Positions 47,413 through 59,933 are shown, counted from the first letter of the stretch. The stretch is 64,000 nucleotides of DNA from Euphorbia lathyris (GCF_963576675.1 NC_088916.1:21799501-21863500); one strand, 5' to 3'. Made by a program: numbers and translations. The notes: a model not told the origin generated them from the letters alone.

Positions 47413-48544
47413 TGATTGTATGAACACTTTATGATGACTTAAATAAACTTGGGATTTCTTTTATTTGACTTAATTAGTTCTGATAAAAGATTAATGCCTT
47501 TATATAGTTTAATTTACTATATCTTATAAAACAAATGATAATGAACAATTCATTTACAAATAGTTTATATCCTACAACAATTGTCTATAGGACACTAAAC
47601 CCCAACATAATTAGTATTATTACCATTGTCTTTCATTGGAGTTTAACTTTGTGACATCTACACAAAAAAAAACTCTAATATTATGTACATAAAAAAATCT
47701 AAGTAGTCAAATAGTTTATGATTATAACATTAAAAAAGAAAAGAACAAATAATCAGATTATAACCTTAATTGTAAAGAGACTGAACATGTGAAACAAATA
47801 TAACTTCAAATAAAAACTAAGACGAAATCTATAAATGATGGAGTTAAAGAAAAATGAGATTTCAAATCAAGCTGCATTTAGGTACCGATTTGTTTATTAA
47901 ATAAAATTTAGGAGCTCCTAATGTATTCACAATTTTAAAAGAATTGTGATATATATTGACATAATCAGTAATTATTCAAAAAATATTCTTCTTATTATTA
48001 ATTCATGAAAATCCAAGGCTATTAATTTACATATATAACAATATGAATCCGTAAATGAACAGATTCCTAAAGGAAAAAGAATCCAAACTTCCTGATTTAG
48101 AACATAACATCGTAGTAATAAACTAAAAATTAGTCCAGTAATTTCTTATGATATAATTTCTTGTTTAAAATAAAATAGGAAATCTATACTATATATATAT
48201 TAGCGACAGCAGAGAGAATTTACAAGAAGTGTTTTGGAGGTTTTTTTTGGCTTAGTTGGTATCGTATGAGCAAAAAGAATAAATGAGTTTTAATTATCTC
48301 TATATCATTGACACTATTTATTGTCCATTACTAGCTTATTAATCAAAGTAATAAAAGAAAGTAAGAGTTTATAGGAAGATGAAAAACCACAAAACGAAGG
48401 AAATCCAAAAGTCACAAATAAACCTATATATAAAGCATGATATATAGCATTCCATCATTATATTCATTGGCCACAAAAAATCAAAGACCTCTCCGACCTT
48501 TAATTTTGATTATGTATTGATTTTGTTCTTAACCTTATAATTTT
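47413..48544. other. AT-rich intergenic DNA
   Basis: I see no gene, RNA or clear mobile-element ends here. Confidence 0.55.
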
Positions 48545-48957
48545 CACTACGCCAAAACCCCATTCAGATGACGGTTAAAAGCTGTCATCCCACAAGATAT
48601 AAAACTGTCACGGGGCTCGATGTCGTCTGTCGATGCTTCAGACGACGATTCGAAATTGTCATCTGAAATAACGTCACATGACAGCGACCAAATTGCTACC
48701 TGTCATCCGACCACGAATTATATGAAAAATCATCTAATAATAACTGTCACCGTATTTATGTTCTCATGACACCATATTATGTTAATGTTATGACAGTTTA
48801 TTTTCCTGACTGTCGTAATGTAATTCAGATGACATGATTTGTATGAAATTCTGTCATTGGAATGTAATTAGTATGACAATTGGTTACAAATTCTGTGTCG
48901 TTAGATAGAAAGTAAGATGACATTTTCTTATAAGAATTTTGTCATTGCTTTTTTTTT
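48545..48957 (+). mobile_element. CACTA-like transposon terminus (second family)
   Basis: Starts CACTACGCCAAAACCCC and is followed by about a dozen ATGACAG/CTGTCAT subterminal words on both strands up to the foldback insertion. The subterminal motif differs from the CACTA end at 30550-30814. The opposite end was not found. Confidence 0.6.
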
Positions 48958-50264
48958 GGGTAAATTCCAAAAAAAACCCCTGTGGTTTCACCGATTTCCA
49001 AATAAACCTCTGTGGTTTGTTTTTACCAAAAAAAAGGAGCGTGTTTACGCCGTTACCTGAAAAACGGAAAATCAGTTAACAGTGTTAAAAATGAGGGGTA
49101 AAATTGGAAATTCCAAATTTTTTTAATTTTTTTAATTTCCTCTTTTTTCTTTTTTTTCTTTTCTTCTTCTTCTTCTTCTTCTTCTTCTTCTCTCCTTCTT
49201 CTTCCTCTCTCTCTTCTCCTTCCTCTTTTTCTTCGTTTTTTTTAAATCGGTTCCAAAATCGAAAATCTGGAAATTTCCCAGATTCCTGGAAATTTCCAGG
49301 AATCTGGAAATTTCCAGATTTCCGATTCTGGAAATCTGGAATTTCCAGAAACATGAGCTACTTCTTCAGGTATGTGATCTTTGCTAATGTGGTTAAAAAA
49401 TTGAGATTTGCACATAAATGATTCTAGATTTAGACATAATGTCGTCTACTTCAGAATCATTGTAAACGAACCATAATGGCATATATTGGTTATTATTAGG
49501 AGAGCAAAACAAATGAAAGAGGATAATCGAGGATCTAAAACCTTTGACCTTTAGCAGTCTTCACGAATCAGATCTTTGAGAATAAAATTGTAATTTCAAC
49601 ACAAACTTAGATTGTTTCATCAGATCTTGGGATTTCCAATTATTGCAACAGAAAGATTGGCAATAAGGTCGTGTTTGAAGCACTACGAGGCGTGGTTAGG
49701 ATACTGGAGGGAAAAGGATACACAGTTCGGTTCGGGTGTAGTTCTCGGTATACAAGCGTTAGTGCGAGTTGCAGATGTTAATCGATGAAAATTGAAACTA
49801 ATTAAGTTTGAACTGCCACATGGCTGAAACTAGTAAAATAACCAGAATCGGAATTCTGGGAATTTCCAGATTTCTGGAAATTTCCAGAAATCTGGAATTT
49901 TCTGATTTCCGATTTTGGAAATCTGAAATCGAAACAAAAAGAAACAAAAAAAAGAAGAAGGAAAGAGAGAGAGGAAGAAAAAGAGAAGAGAGAGAGAGTG
50001 GGGAAGAAGAAGAAGAGGAGGAGGAGGAGGAGGAGGAAGAAGAAGAAGAAGAAGAAGAAGAAGAAGAAGAAAGAAAAAAGAAAAATAAAAAAAATCGTTT
50101 TTCCAAATTTACCCTTCGCCACGTCAGCATTTTTAACGCCGTTAACCGATTTTCCGTTTTTCGGGTAACGGCGTAAACACGCTCATTTTTTTTGGTAAAA
50201 ACAAACCACAGGGGTTTATTTGGGAAATCGGTGAAACCACAGGGGTTTTTTTTGGAATTTACCC
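48958..50264. mobile_element. Long-TIR foldback (Mutator-like) element
   Basis: Ends are inverted: GGGTAAATTCCAAAAAAAAC at the left and its complement GTTTTTTTTGGAATTTACCC at the right. Similarity of the arms extends about 390 bp and includes CCTGTGGTTTCAC, GTGTTTACGCCGTTACC, a CTT-rich (left) or GAA-rich (right) tract, and a nested GGAAATTTCCAG palindrome region. The 500-bp loop (about 49350-49850) has no coding region. The flanking T runs (nine and eight T) fit a 8-9 bp target duplication in a T tract. Confidence 0.82.
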
Positions 50265-51269
50265 TTTTTTTTGTTTTTACCTCTTTCATGAACCTGTATA
50301 TATAATCAGAGTAGATTGCAAATAATATGCAAATAACCTTTATATATAACAATAAACTTGTACATATGTGAAGATCACAATCCTAACCAAAGATTTGTCA
50401 TTACAAAGCTAACATTAAACTATATAAGAAGCCTAAACACCTAAACCTTGAATCTTCTGACTTGTTATACCCATTCTATGTAGGTTTTCTTCCATCCCTT
50501 TGCTCCCTGCAACATAAAATACAGTTAATTGAGTGCTGATTTTAATGCCAAGTGCCTCTACTATGCCACACACTCTAATAGCCTAATTAGGGCCATTATA
50601 TGTAATTCATATGGATATAAACTAAGAGTAAAATAAACGGCTCACTAGAGATACATGAAATTCTGATAGCACATAATCTGCCGTTTATTGAAAATAAAGT
50701 AATTCCTACCATAGAGAGATATTTTCTATTGAGATCGAGAGGAGACTAATAAAGTTAAAAATATTAGATGATCTTAACAGATAAACTTATATAGAACTCA
50801 AATTTTGTAGTGATAAATTGAATTCTATGAGCACTCAGTTCACCACCGAACATGATTAGTGAAGTGCTAAATTATCAAGCACGCACTTACACTTCCATAT
50901 GATTCCGCTTTCATGATGTTTGGAAGTGTTGCATACCTTGGCTGGTTTAGTCTCAAATCAATTCTGCACATCCAGATTACAAACTCAACCACCTCCAAAT
51001 GCGCAAGCAAAACGCAATTTAAAACAAAACATATAGATACTTACGTAATAACTGCAGGTAAGCCTAAACACAAAGTTTCAAGACCACCCTCTACTTCCCT
51101 TTCCACGGTTGCTACTTGTTTTTTCTTGTCAAGTAATACATACTAGATAGAAGCAGAGTGAGGTAAGAAGTAAATATGACCAACAAAGTACATATGTTCT
51201 TTCTTCGATTGAAAAAACAAACTACAGATTCAGATAATGTGATTGTCCTCTGTTGGGTTCACACAAATC
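50265..51269. other. AT-rich sequence after the foldback element
   Basis: The first part may be the rest of the CACTA host sequence. No gene seen; the part near 50470-51260 could be 3' flank of the DUF1997-like gene remnant. Confidence 0.4.
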
Positions 51270-51339
51270 TCAAATTTCACCTGTTCCAAGTGGCTGCCTT
51301 AAGGTGTCACCAGAAGCCCATGCTACAGTCTTTAACAAG
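51270..51339 (-). pseudogene. Last exon of a DUF1997-like gene, with frameshift
   Basis: The minus strand starts after a TTTTTGACAG acceptor: CTTGTTAAAGAC (LVKD), then a short out-of-frame TGTA, then WASGDTLRQPLGTGEI and TGA (51270-51272). From memory, this tail resembles the C-terminus of conserved plant DUF1997-type proteins; the label needs a database check. Two bases appear to be missing after LVKD, which would break the frame. Confidence 0.55.
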
Positions 51340-51712
51340 CTGTCAAAAATGCAATGAAAAACATTGATAAATGGTACTCATCATGTTATGAAAAAGAAAT
51401 GTACAGACGTCAATGCACTAATAAAAATATAAACAAGCATTTGCAGCTCACAAAATTGAGTTGAATAAGTTTTGAGTATCAAAAAAGCATCATCAAAAGA
51501 AAACAGTTAGTAGCTTGTATTTGAGAATATAGACAAGTGAATCCATTGCTACCCCACCCACCCCTATATAGTCCGAACATAACAAATACCAAAAAAGACA
51601 GTCATATATACATTGTGAACACACCACAAGTTAACCTTAATGGACTATGTGGCACGTCTGTAACTTGGTTCAAATTATTGATAAATGAATCTTATGATAT
51701 CTTCCTGCAAAC

Positions 51713-51829
51713 CTGTGCCATAAAGCGTGGAAGCATTAGTGTAAGTATTTGTTCGAGGATTCTGGCCCCAGTTGAATCTATAGCTTGAACTGGAATTGCA
51801 GTAAATGCAAAAGGAACCTCAATGCTAAC
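51713..51829 (-). pseudogene. Penultimate exon of the DUF1997-like gene
   Basis: Exactly 117 nt (39 codons) between an AG acceptor (TAATGGTAG) and a GT donor (CACAG/GTTTGC). Encodes VSIEVPFAFTAIPVQAIDST and ARILEQILTLMLPRFMAQ, a strongly coding-like peptide. It joins in phase with LVKD of the next exon. The molecular function of DUF1997 proteins is not established to my knowledge. Confidence 0.55.
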
Positions 51830-52399
51830 CTACCATTAAATGTACAAGTTACAAGCAACACATATATTTGAAGTACATATAGCCACCTATTGAGCAAGTA
51901 CAAAAGATAACATTTGATACCCAGAAACACAACATTTCTAAAAACCAGACATGCATGCAATTAAAGTCAAGGCTCATTCCAATGCCACAAAATATTATCA
52001 CATCTTCAGAACACAAAATGCATTAGCTTCATTTTAACATTCTCAAAACATTTTCTAGTCTTGTGTCTACTAAAACAAACAATCCAAAAGTTCTGAATAA
52101 CAGTCAAAATATGGACTAAAAACTAGCAAGCTCAGCTCTTAGTTTGTTCCCTCAACCACCGAATTGTGCTCCTAACGGTCACGACGCTAGCAGTGCTGTC
52201 ACATAACAAAACAATAGTCAGTTCACAGTATCCACACATTCAGCCTCCAAGGGCAAAGCATTCAATTACAGTTTTGAATAAAACTGATAAGGTGGATGAA
52301 GGGTATTTACTTCAAAGTGTAGACACTGCTAGTCACAAAACGATAAGTAGGATTGACTATTCACAAAACGATAACACTGAAAAGTTAGCAAGACTCCAT
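51830..52399. other. Probable intron or decayed exons of the DUF1997-like gene
   Basis: AT-rich without a clear open frame; upstream exons expected here were not recognised. Confidence 0.35.
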
Positions 52400-52442
52400 A
52401 TAATTAGGATTCACTTGTAAACCCATTGAAGCTATCAGGTAG
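52400..52442 (-). pseudogene. Upstream exon piece of the DUF1997-like gene
   Basis: After the acceptor TTTTGCAG the minus strand encodes LPDSFNGFT. The equivalent in copy 1 (31137 leftward) reads [14 protein letters not shown] before diverging. In copy 2 a few extra bases follow and break the frame. Confidence 0.4.
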
Positions 52443-54316
52443 CTGCAAAATAAAACTCAACTTTTCACATTTCATAACTTGGGGCTTTGAATTCCAAAAT
52501 TTAACACTTTTACTTGCTAAGATGCCCATAAGAGCAGTGATGTTTTATTTTGTGGTGGGACTAGAAGATTTCAGCACAGGTTTTGTGATATGTGCTCAAG
52601 TTTGTTTGCAGGTGATGTACTATAAGACGATTGGGAAACAGAAACATATTTTGGGGAAATAAAAGCAGATAAGATTTTTGGTGATGTACTATAACATTTA
52701 ATCAGATAAGGTGAAGAATGCACCACTCTAAAGTTTTTGGTAATGCATTGTGGCACTGGAAATACATTCACTATTAGAAACTAGAAGGAAAAAAGGTACA
52801 AATTAATATACCATAATGGGTGTCGTTTATAATAGATTAATAAGATATAATTTTTTTCAAATAAAGTGTAAAAACTGAGTCACTATATTCGCGCTCTTAC
52901 AGATCCCTAGAGATGAAAAATTCTAGAGAGCCTTCCTCTTGCCTTTTCCTCTTCTTCCCGACTTTTCTTCTTCCCGAACACTGATATATCCTAAAAAATC
53001 AAATTGATTCCGAACCGAATCGAAAATCAAATTTTTATGCTGTTTGGTTCAGTTTTACAATTTTACCACATTGTGCACAACCCTAGGCAAGGGCGAATCC
53101 AGTATGGGAGCACTGGGGCAGTTGCCTCCACTGACATTTGTATTTTTTTAAAAACTCAGGTATTAATTTTGGATTTACTGGTTCTAGAATTGAGGATAAA
53201 GAATGGTTTTAAATTTAATATTTTCGTTTTATTTTTTTAATTCTGTTTTAAAGCAAAATGACATCATTTTATTTAATTAGAACTACGTCCTTTTGTTTAC
53301 AGTAAAAATAAAAAATAAAAAGTAAATATTTAAATGTAAAGCTAAATAGGTCCTAAAACAAACCATCAGTCTCTCTTACTCTTTTTAATCTCTTTAGTTC
53401 TTCTTCCTCGATTCCTCTTTCTTCTTAAGCCTAAATTGAAATCCAAGATTAAATCAAAATCGGCAGCCAATCCCTCCGTAGTTGAATCGTTGGTCCGACA
53501 CTCCATCTCCGATCTTTGCCTTTCTTTCTATTTTGGTATTTTTTTGCTCCTACTTGAATTTTGATTTGATATTTTTGCTACGGGTAAACTACATCAATGG
53601 TATCTGAACTTTACCTAGTTTACACTTTGGTACCTATATTACATTTTTTTTAAACCGAACCGATTATATACAAATTAATATACCATAATGGATGTCGTTT
53701 ATAATAGATTAATAAGATATAATTTTTTTCAAATAAAGTGTACAAACTGAGTCACTATACATATTTTGACACGTGTAATATGGACCCATAATTATTATAA
53801 GAGACCCCACTATTTTAATTATTACATGGGGTCGCTATACACGTGTCCAAATGTGAATTGGAGGTCTTCCGAGTGACATGGAAGACCGGGTGCTTAATAT
53901 AAGAACTTTCCCTAGAAATGGAAAATTTTGGAGAGCCTTCCTCTTGCCTTTTCCTTTTCTTCCCGAACACCGATATATCCTAAAAAATCAAATTGATTCC
54001 GAACCGAACCAAAAATCAAATTTTTATACTGTTCGGTTCAGTTTTACGGTTTTACCACATTGTGCACAACCCTAAGTAAGGGTAAAATTGACATTGCTTG
54101 ACAAAGTTAGATATAAAATTACACTATTTTATAAATTTAAAGGCAAATTTGCATCTTATACCTTATTCAAAACTTCATCTCTCCCTTAGAAAAAACACCA
54201 AAAAAAAAAAAACTCATCACTCCTTTAAATATAAATATTTAAGCCTCAAATTAACAAATAATACCAATTTAGTTATCATCTTTTCTAATACTAAATAATC
54301 TCATATATAAAATTTA

Positions 54317-54889
54317 GGATTAATGTGCAAATCTAACGTTTACAACCATGAGCAGTTTTACCATTAACGTTTAAAATGGTGTAATTATACCTCTAACATT
54401 GGTAGCCAAAAACAATTTTACCATTAACGTTGGCAAGTTGGATTAATTTTAGACATTATTATAAAATGTGGATATTTTGTTCCATATTCTCCACCAATTT
54501 CACGTCATTTTGATTCTAAAAAAAATTATAGTTTTTTGTGATTTAATAATAGAATTGAAGATTAACATTTTTATATTCAGTGAAATATTTGATTTTTTTG
54601 TCCAACTCGTACAAAGTAAAATATATATTTTTAATTTCTTTTCACGTTCATCTGTGTGATTTGTTAATAATGGTAATAAAATTACACAAATTTGAATTGT
54701 AGATGACAAGATTCATGATCGAGAAGACAATATTTGATGAATTATTTCTCAAATTGACCCAACTTGTCAATGTTAGGGGTAAAATTGCTCTTGGTTGCCA
54801 ATATAAGGAGTAAAATTGTACAATTTTAGACGTTAAGAGTAAAATTGCTCCTAACTGTAAACGTTTGGGTTATTTTCTCATCTTAACCC
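54317..54889. mobile_element. Mutator-like inverted-repeat element, copy 2
   Basis: Same element, ends and flanks as 33037-33614, so the insertion predates the segmental duplication. It ends 279 bp before the ATG at 55169. Confidence 0.7.
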
Positions 54890-55097
54890 TAAAATTTTAA
54901 AAAAATTATTTTACCGAACACACCTAAATTCTGGACGAAATAATATCTAAAGAATAATAGAAAAAATAAAAATGAATAAAGAAGCAAATCTAAATAAATG
55001 TCAAGAAATCTGTAGAATATCAAATCATATATAGCAACTAGATTACATAAAATCTGCCCTAATTAAGTTTTTTCTTTTTTGAAGCACATAGTAGCTA

Positions 55098-55106
55098 CTA
55101 TATAAG
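55098..55106 (+). promoter_or_regulatory. TATA box of CLE-like gene, copy 2
   Basis: CTATATAAG about 64-70 nt upstream of the ATG at 55169, identical in placement to copy 1. Confidence 0.6.
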
Positions 55107-55168
55107 TAGCAGCAGAATTAAGAATCCTAAACCATTTCTTTCTTCATAATTTTGTAAAACACAAAAAT

Positions 55169-55798
55169 ATGAAGGTTTTGATAGTTATAGCATTTCTTAT
55201 GGTTTCTTCTTGTGAAGCCGACCGCCATACCCTTTCTTCCTCCGGTGACATTCCAGTGTCTGAAAGTTACTATGTAAAGGTGCATGATCAATGGCACTTG
55301 AAAAGGCTCGTTCCCTCCGGTCCTAATCCTATAACTTCTCCAGGAACACCTCCTGCGTTCGGTTCTAAGAGGCTTGTTCCCTCCGGTCCTAATCCTCAAA
55401 CTTCTCCGGGAACACCTCCATCGTTCGGTTCTAAGAGGTTTGTTCCATCAGGTCCTAATCTTGCAGTTTCTCCTGACTTACCTCCATTGATCGATTCTAA
55501 GAGGCTTGTTCCGTCAGGTCCTAATCCTGCAGTTTCTCCTGACTTACCTCTATCGATCGGTTCTAAGAGGATTGTTCCGTCAGGTCTTAATCCTGCAGTT
55601 TCTCCTAACTTACCTCCATCGATCGGTTCTAAGAGGCTTGTTCCGTCCGGTCCTAATCCTGCAGTTTCACCTGACTTACCTCCATTGATCGGTTCTAAGA
55701 GGCTTGTTCCTTTCGGTCCTAATCCTGCAGTTTCTCCTGAATTACCTCCATCGTTCGGTGTTATCTTGCATTTTCATATAGTTTTTAATATATTTTAA
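55169..55798 (+). pseudogene. Multi-unit CLE-like precursor, copy 2 (seven units, interrupted)
   Basis: Same signal peptide and propeptide as copy 1, then seven 22-residue units at Arg46, 68, 90, 112, 134, 156 and 178. Units 3, 5 and 7 have changed cores (RFVPSGPNL, RIVPSGLNP, RLVPFGPNP); the others keep RLVPSGPNP. Two units at the start carry the TSPGTPP spacer, the rest the AVSP type. After unit 7 the frame enters an inserted sequence and ends 12 residues later (VILHFHIVFNIF). A secreted product with four intact cores could still be made, so it may not be dead. Confidence 0.7.
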
Positions 55799-57259
55799 TT
55801 ATAGTAATCATACATTTTAAGATAGTTTTTAATATTTTATTATTGTTTTATGTTTAGTTTTGTGTTTTAAGAAATAATGTTTGTTCCATATGTTTTTAGG
55901 TATTATTTGGGGCAAAAATGCAATTATGGAATCATTACTGAAGTAAATAAAGTTTCCCGGTCAGAACTCTCTCCAGTCGCGACCTCATAGCAGTTCAAGT
56001 GACTCTTTTAAATAAATCTTTATTGTCATAAATTCCTCAATAACCATCCAAGGAATGTTATGTCTATTTGAAGAGTCTTTTGAATGCTCAAGAAGGAGTT
56101 ACACTACTTAATGCTCTCTTTAATTCTATGAAAGTTAAAAAGTTATAAAGAAGAATTCAACTCTCCATTAATCTTCTTTTTAACTACATCAAAGTTAGGA
56201 AGTTAGAGCAAAGAATTCAATCATCCATTAATCTTCTCTTTAATGACATTAAAGTTGGAAGTTTCAAGGAATGCATGAAGGCATGTGCAACTATAAATAC
56301 CTACATTTAGAAGAATGAAAGTAGACCTGGAACACACGTGGAACAGACCTCAACACAGAGCTGGAACACATCTGTTAATTTCCTATTATAGTCTTCTTTT
56401 GGTTCCCTTTTCTCTTTCTTGTAAACACATTCTAGTTTTTATTTCAAAGTTTATTCTCACTTCATCTTTTATTCTCTTTACTTTAGTTATGTTTTCTATT
56501 AGTTTGTTTTCTATTAAATTTCTTAGTTTTGTTCCATCTACCATGAACTAACTCCTCCATAGCTAGAGCTATGGCGGATCCTAATCGAAGTAGATGATTT
56601 ACTTGCAATCCGATTCCAAGTTCATAATTTATTAAATAGAGAATTAAATTATGGAGCTTAATTTCCTAGTTAGATATCTGGCCAATATTTAGCTAAATTA
56701 CAATTAATTATTTTGGTTGACCGACACTAAGATAATTAATGGAATTACATAGTTTAGACCTGTGTCTATGCGGTGCGGTTTTTCAGGGTTTAGTTTCATG
56801 ACTTAACTTTGGGGTTATTTCAGAGAACTTAATGCTTTCATTATATCTTTATTCTTGACTGGACCAAAGCTAAGGTAATTGTATGTGAAATAGGATTAAT
56901 CTTGACTGGCCCAAAGCTAGGTTAATTACTTTAGGAAATAATCACCGTCTCTAGATTAAAACTTAAGAACTTGGATAGGATTGTTGTGTGGATTATATAC
57001 ATTAGGTTAGGTGAAGCCTTGCTCTAGCACCTTTATCATAAGAGTTACAAATATTGTTTTTATTTTCTTTAATTAATTGAGTGCAGTTATTTTTGTTTTT
57101 AGTTTAGTAATCATCAAATCCAAAATTTATTGCTTAGATAATAGAAATTCATAAAAATCAATAGCTATAAACACAATCCTTGTGGGAATGATACTCTACT
57201 TACTTTATATTACTTGATCATGATAAGGTGCACTTGCCTTTAGTTTTGCACGATACACA
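55759..57259 (+). mobile_element. LTR-like insertion in CLE-like copy 2
   Basis: About 1.5 kb reading TGTTATCTTG to CGATACACA, with a TATA box CTATAAATAC near 56292 and an end containing GGAATGATACTCTACTTAC and GGTGCACTTGCC, words typical of Tat/Athila-type LTR ends. No coding region, so probably a solo LTR. The flanks CATCGTTCGG (left) and CATTTCGTTCA (right) are similar but not identical; exact ends are uncertain. Confidence 0.6.
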
Positions 57260-57338
57260 TTTCGTTCATTCCAAGAGGCTTGTTCCCTCCGGTCCTAATC
57301 CTCAAACTTCTCCGGGAACGCCTCCATTTGAGTTCTAA
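57260..57338 (+). pseudogene. Severed last unit of CLE-like copy 2
   Basis: Encodes KRLVPSGPNP, QTSPGTPPFEF and a stop, identical in type to the last unit of copy 1. It is separated from the rest of the gene by the LTR-like insertion. Confidence 0.85.
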
Positions 57339-57712
57339 AAGGCATAGGTACTAATCCTGATGAGTCTCCATTGTTGAGTTCTAAGAATGTAGTGAATTAG
57401 TTTATTATTACTAAAATAAAGAGAAATGATATATTAATATTTCTTTTGGTTACAAATTATAAATTGATAAATTATGGGTATTTCTATTCCGATTTCTTCA
57501 TATTACATGTCTTTTTAGAGGTTTTTTTGTTTCATATTACATGTCATATTATATTATATGATCAATACGCATTAAGTTAGCTTATTTGTGCTATAAAATG
57601 CAGATTTATTGAAATAAACATTTTCATTAAATCAACCCCTGAATAAAAGGGAAGGAGTATTAAAAAAAATCTATTGATTCTGGTATGTTAAATATATATG
57701 TTGTGTGAAACA

Positions 57713-58609
57713 GGAATTAACATCTCAACTTCTGACCATGTTTTTACGCACCTAAAACCATGACCATGCTTATGATCAGACACCACATCAGCAATACCCA
57801 AACTCAAGATCGGATAATCATCAACCAAACCATTAAGAAATTGATGAAATCATATATCAGTTATTGCAAATGAAAACTCAACAGCGTCATTAAAAATCCA
57901 CTTCTTCCTCAATTGATAAAAAAAGAAATCCAATTGTTAGAAAAAAAAGAAACATATTCATTTTCTCTATTACTATTAGTTGTTTTTTATTATTAAAGAT
58001 TGGTTAGCGAGGAAGGTAAGCGACGAACATCCCAGCTATGCTGGCTTCATGTTTATATATAAAATACAATAACTAATATAGACATTTTAACTCAATCAAA
58101 ATTTAGAATTAATAACCAATACCTCACATCACAATGGTCTATTAGTCTACTATCTATTACTGTTGACAAATTATAATGTAAGCGTAAAGAGCTAAGAGGA
58201 CAATGGAAAGAATAAATTCATGGTAAACAATTGTGGGGTTCTGCTAACCACGTGAAACCAGTAGCTAGTCTATCGATTTTAATTTGGTAAAGAAACTGGT
58301 AGATTAACTACCAGATTCGGTTCTAATTTAAAAAGTATAGAACCTTAGGTTTGTTTCTCTGACATGATAAATAATTTAAAAGAAAAACTCAAAAATACCC
58401 CCTCTTTAAATTTTAATTTAGCTTCAAACCATTAAAAAATATGACACTTGTAGACTGGTTTCTATGGCACGTGAAAGAGATTATGATTATTATATTATGT
58501 AAGCAAATGCGAAAGAAAACGACTTATTACTGGTAAAAAAAGTATTTTGAGATTCTTGATCTTTAATTTTTTTTAGTTCCCTTAATTTTTTAGAATAGGT
58601 GTGTAAACT
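57713..58609. other. AT-rich intergenic DNA
   Basis: No gene or clear element ends seen. Confidence 0.5.
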
Positions 58610-59400
58610 GAGCATGACTCGAAAATGGGGTTTCGGTGATCTCGGTTTCACGAAAAATGCTTAAAGCTCGGAGGAAAATGACAATGGTGAAATTTGATTT
58701 AGGCTAAGAGAGCTCGAATCGAGAGTTGGGTAATGATCTAAATGACTTAACTAAAAGATTGCAAAAAACGATTTGAGAATTGATTGAATAAACTAAAAGA
58801 ATTTCGGATTTTAAGTTTCTGAAAATTGGAAGCTTTTCTGAGGAACTGGAGATTGAAGAACTAATTTCGGAAATTGAGAGTTTGTTTAAACTAATTAGAT
58901 ACTAAAGAACGAATTCTACGAACCTAAGGATTGATAAAATGGCCGATTTTGGTAAGGAATTTGAGAGACAAATTGAGTTGTTTTGTGTTTGATTGATTTT
59001 GAGTGGGGGATTGGAATTAAAGAGTTGAGCTCTATTTATAGGATTTTGAGCAACAAATTCTATGTTAGTCGCCCTTAAATTTCTCATACATGATCCCATT
59101 ACCTTCCCATAAGTTAAAGAAAGAAAATGGGTGAGTTAGGAGCTGGAAAAATGGAGTTAATGCCGTGAAATACGTTTCTTGAAATAGGTAGACAAGTTCA
59201 AACCCGTTTTTCAGCACTAATGCTCTTTGAAAAATTCTACCAGCTTCGTTACAGCTCCGTTTTGCTCCGTTTTTGGCATTCCAGAAAGCCAACATCCCGA
59301 AATTTCTGAAATAAATACTTACTGTCCGATATCTTGCTATTTCGGGATCCGTTTTCATTGTCGAAGTTGCTGGACGGGCTGCTGAAAAAAATGATGCAAA
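58610..59400 (-). repeat. Possible LTR fragment
   Basis: Higher GC than the flanks, with a minus-strand TATA box (CCTATAAATAGAGCTC, about 59029-59044) followed by a leader-like stretch. No second copy in the window, so the assignment to an LTR is tentative; a gene promoter is the alternative. Confidence 0.3.
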
Positions 59401-59933
59401 TTTGCCCGTGATTTTTATTATTTCTTTTTCTTTTTTTTGATAATAATCTTTTGATATTATTTTCTATTTTTTTATCACATTTTTATTTTGTTGAGAGATG
59501 AATTTAATTAAATTAAAAAAAACTATAGAGTAATATTTCAAAAAAAAAAAAAACTATAGAGTAAAATTATAACCTATGCTAAAAATATAAAAATTAAATT
59601 ACCCCCAACAGTATTAAAACAAAGTAATCATAAAATAACCCTTATTCAAAACTCCATCTCTCCGTTAAAAAAGCACACAAAATTTTGGGGATTTGGTGAA
59701 AAGGCAGTGGAGAGAAACCGCAAATCGTAGTATGCAGGAAAGGCTAGAAGGGTGCGCAAAGAGGATGGAGGAATTTGGGAGGGGGTGCAGAAACTGATTT
59801 CTGAAAGAAATTGAGTTCCTGAAAAGACAGTTGGCAAGACTGGTGGGGCGTGCGGTAGAGCTCTAAATAAATATTATGATAAGTGCGTTACGACGATGGA
59901 TGCGATCTTTCTAAATCCTCTATCTCTACTAGA
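59401..59933. other. Intergenic DNA before the Athila-like LTR
   Basis: AT-rich first half; the second half (59640-59870) is GC-richer but I cannot assign it. No convincing gene. Confidence 0.4.

Larger units (their letters stand above)
52425..57712 (+). repeat. Direct segmental duplication, copy 2
   Basis: Counterpart of 31107-34997, interrupted by an LTR-like insertion at 55759-57259. Contains the same internal repeat, inverted-repeat element and CLE-like gene. Confidence 0.9.

Noticed and set aside
49104..50352. Several frames rich in Phe/Ser or Glu/Lys
   Set aside because: Translations of the CTT/GAA arms of the foldback element on both strands.
54098..54298. Small plus-strand frames in the CLE-like upstream region
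   Set aside because: AT-rich frames, not conserved in length between the two duplication copies.
59646..59837. 63-codon minus-strand frame near the Athila-like LTR
   Set aside because: No homologous motif, no splice context and no second copy; it may be part of an unknown repeat.
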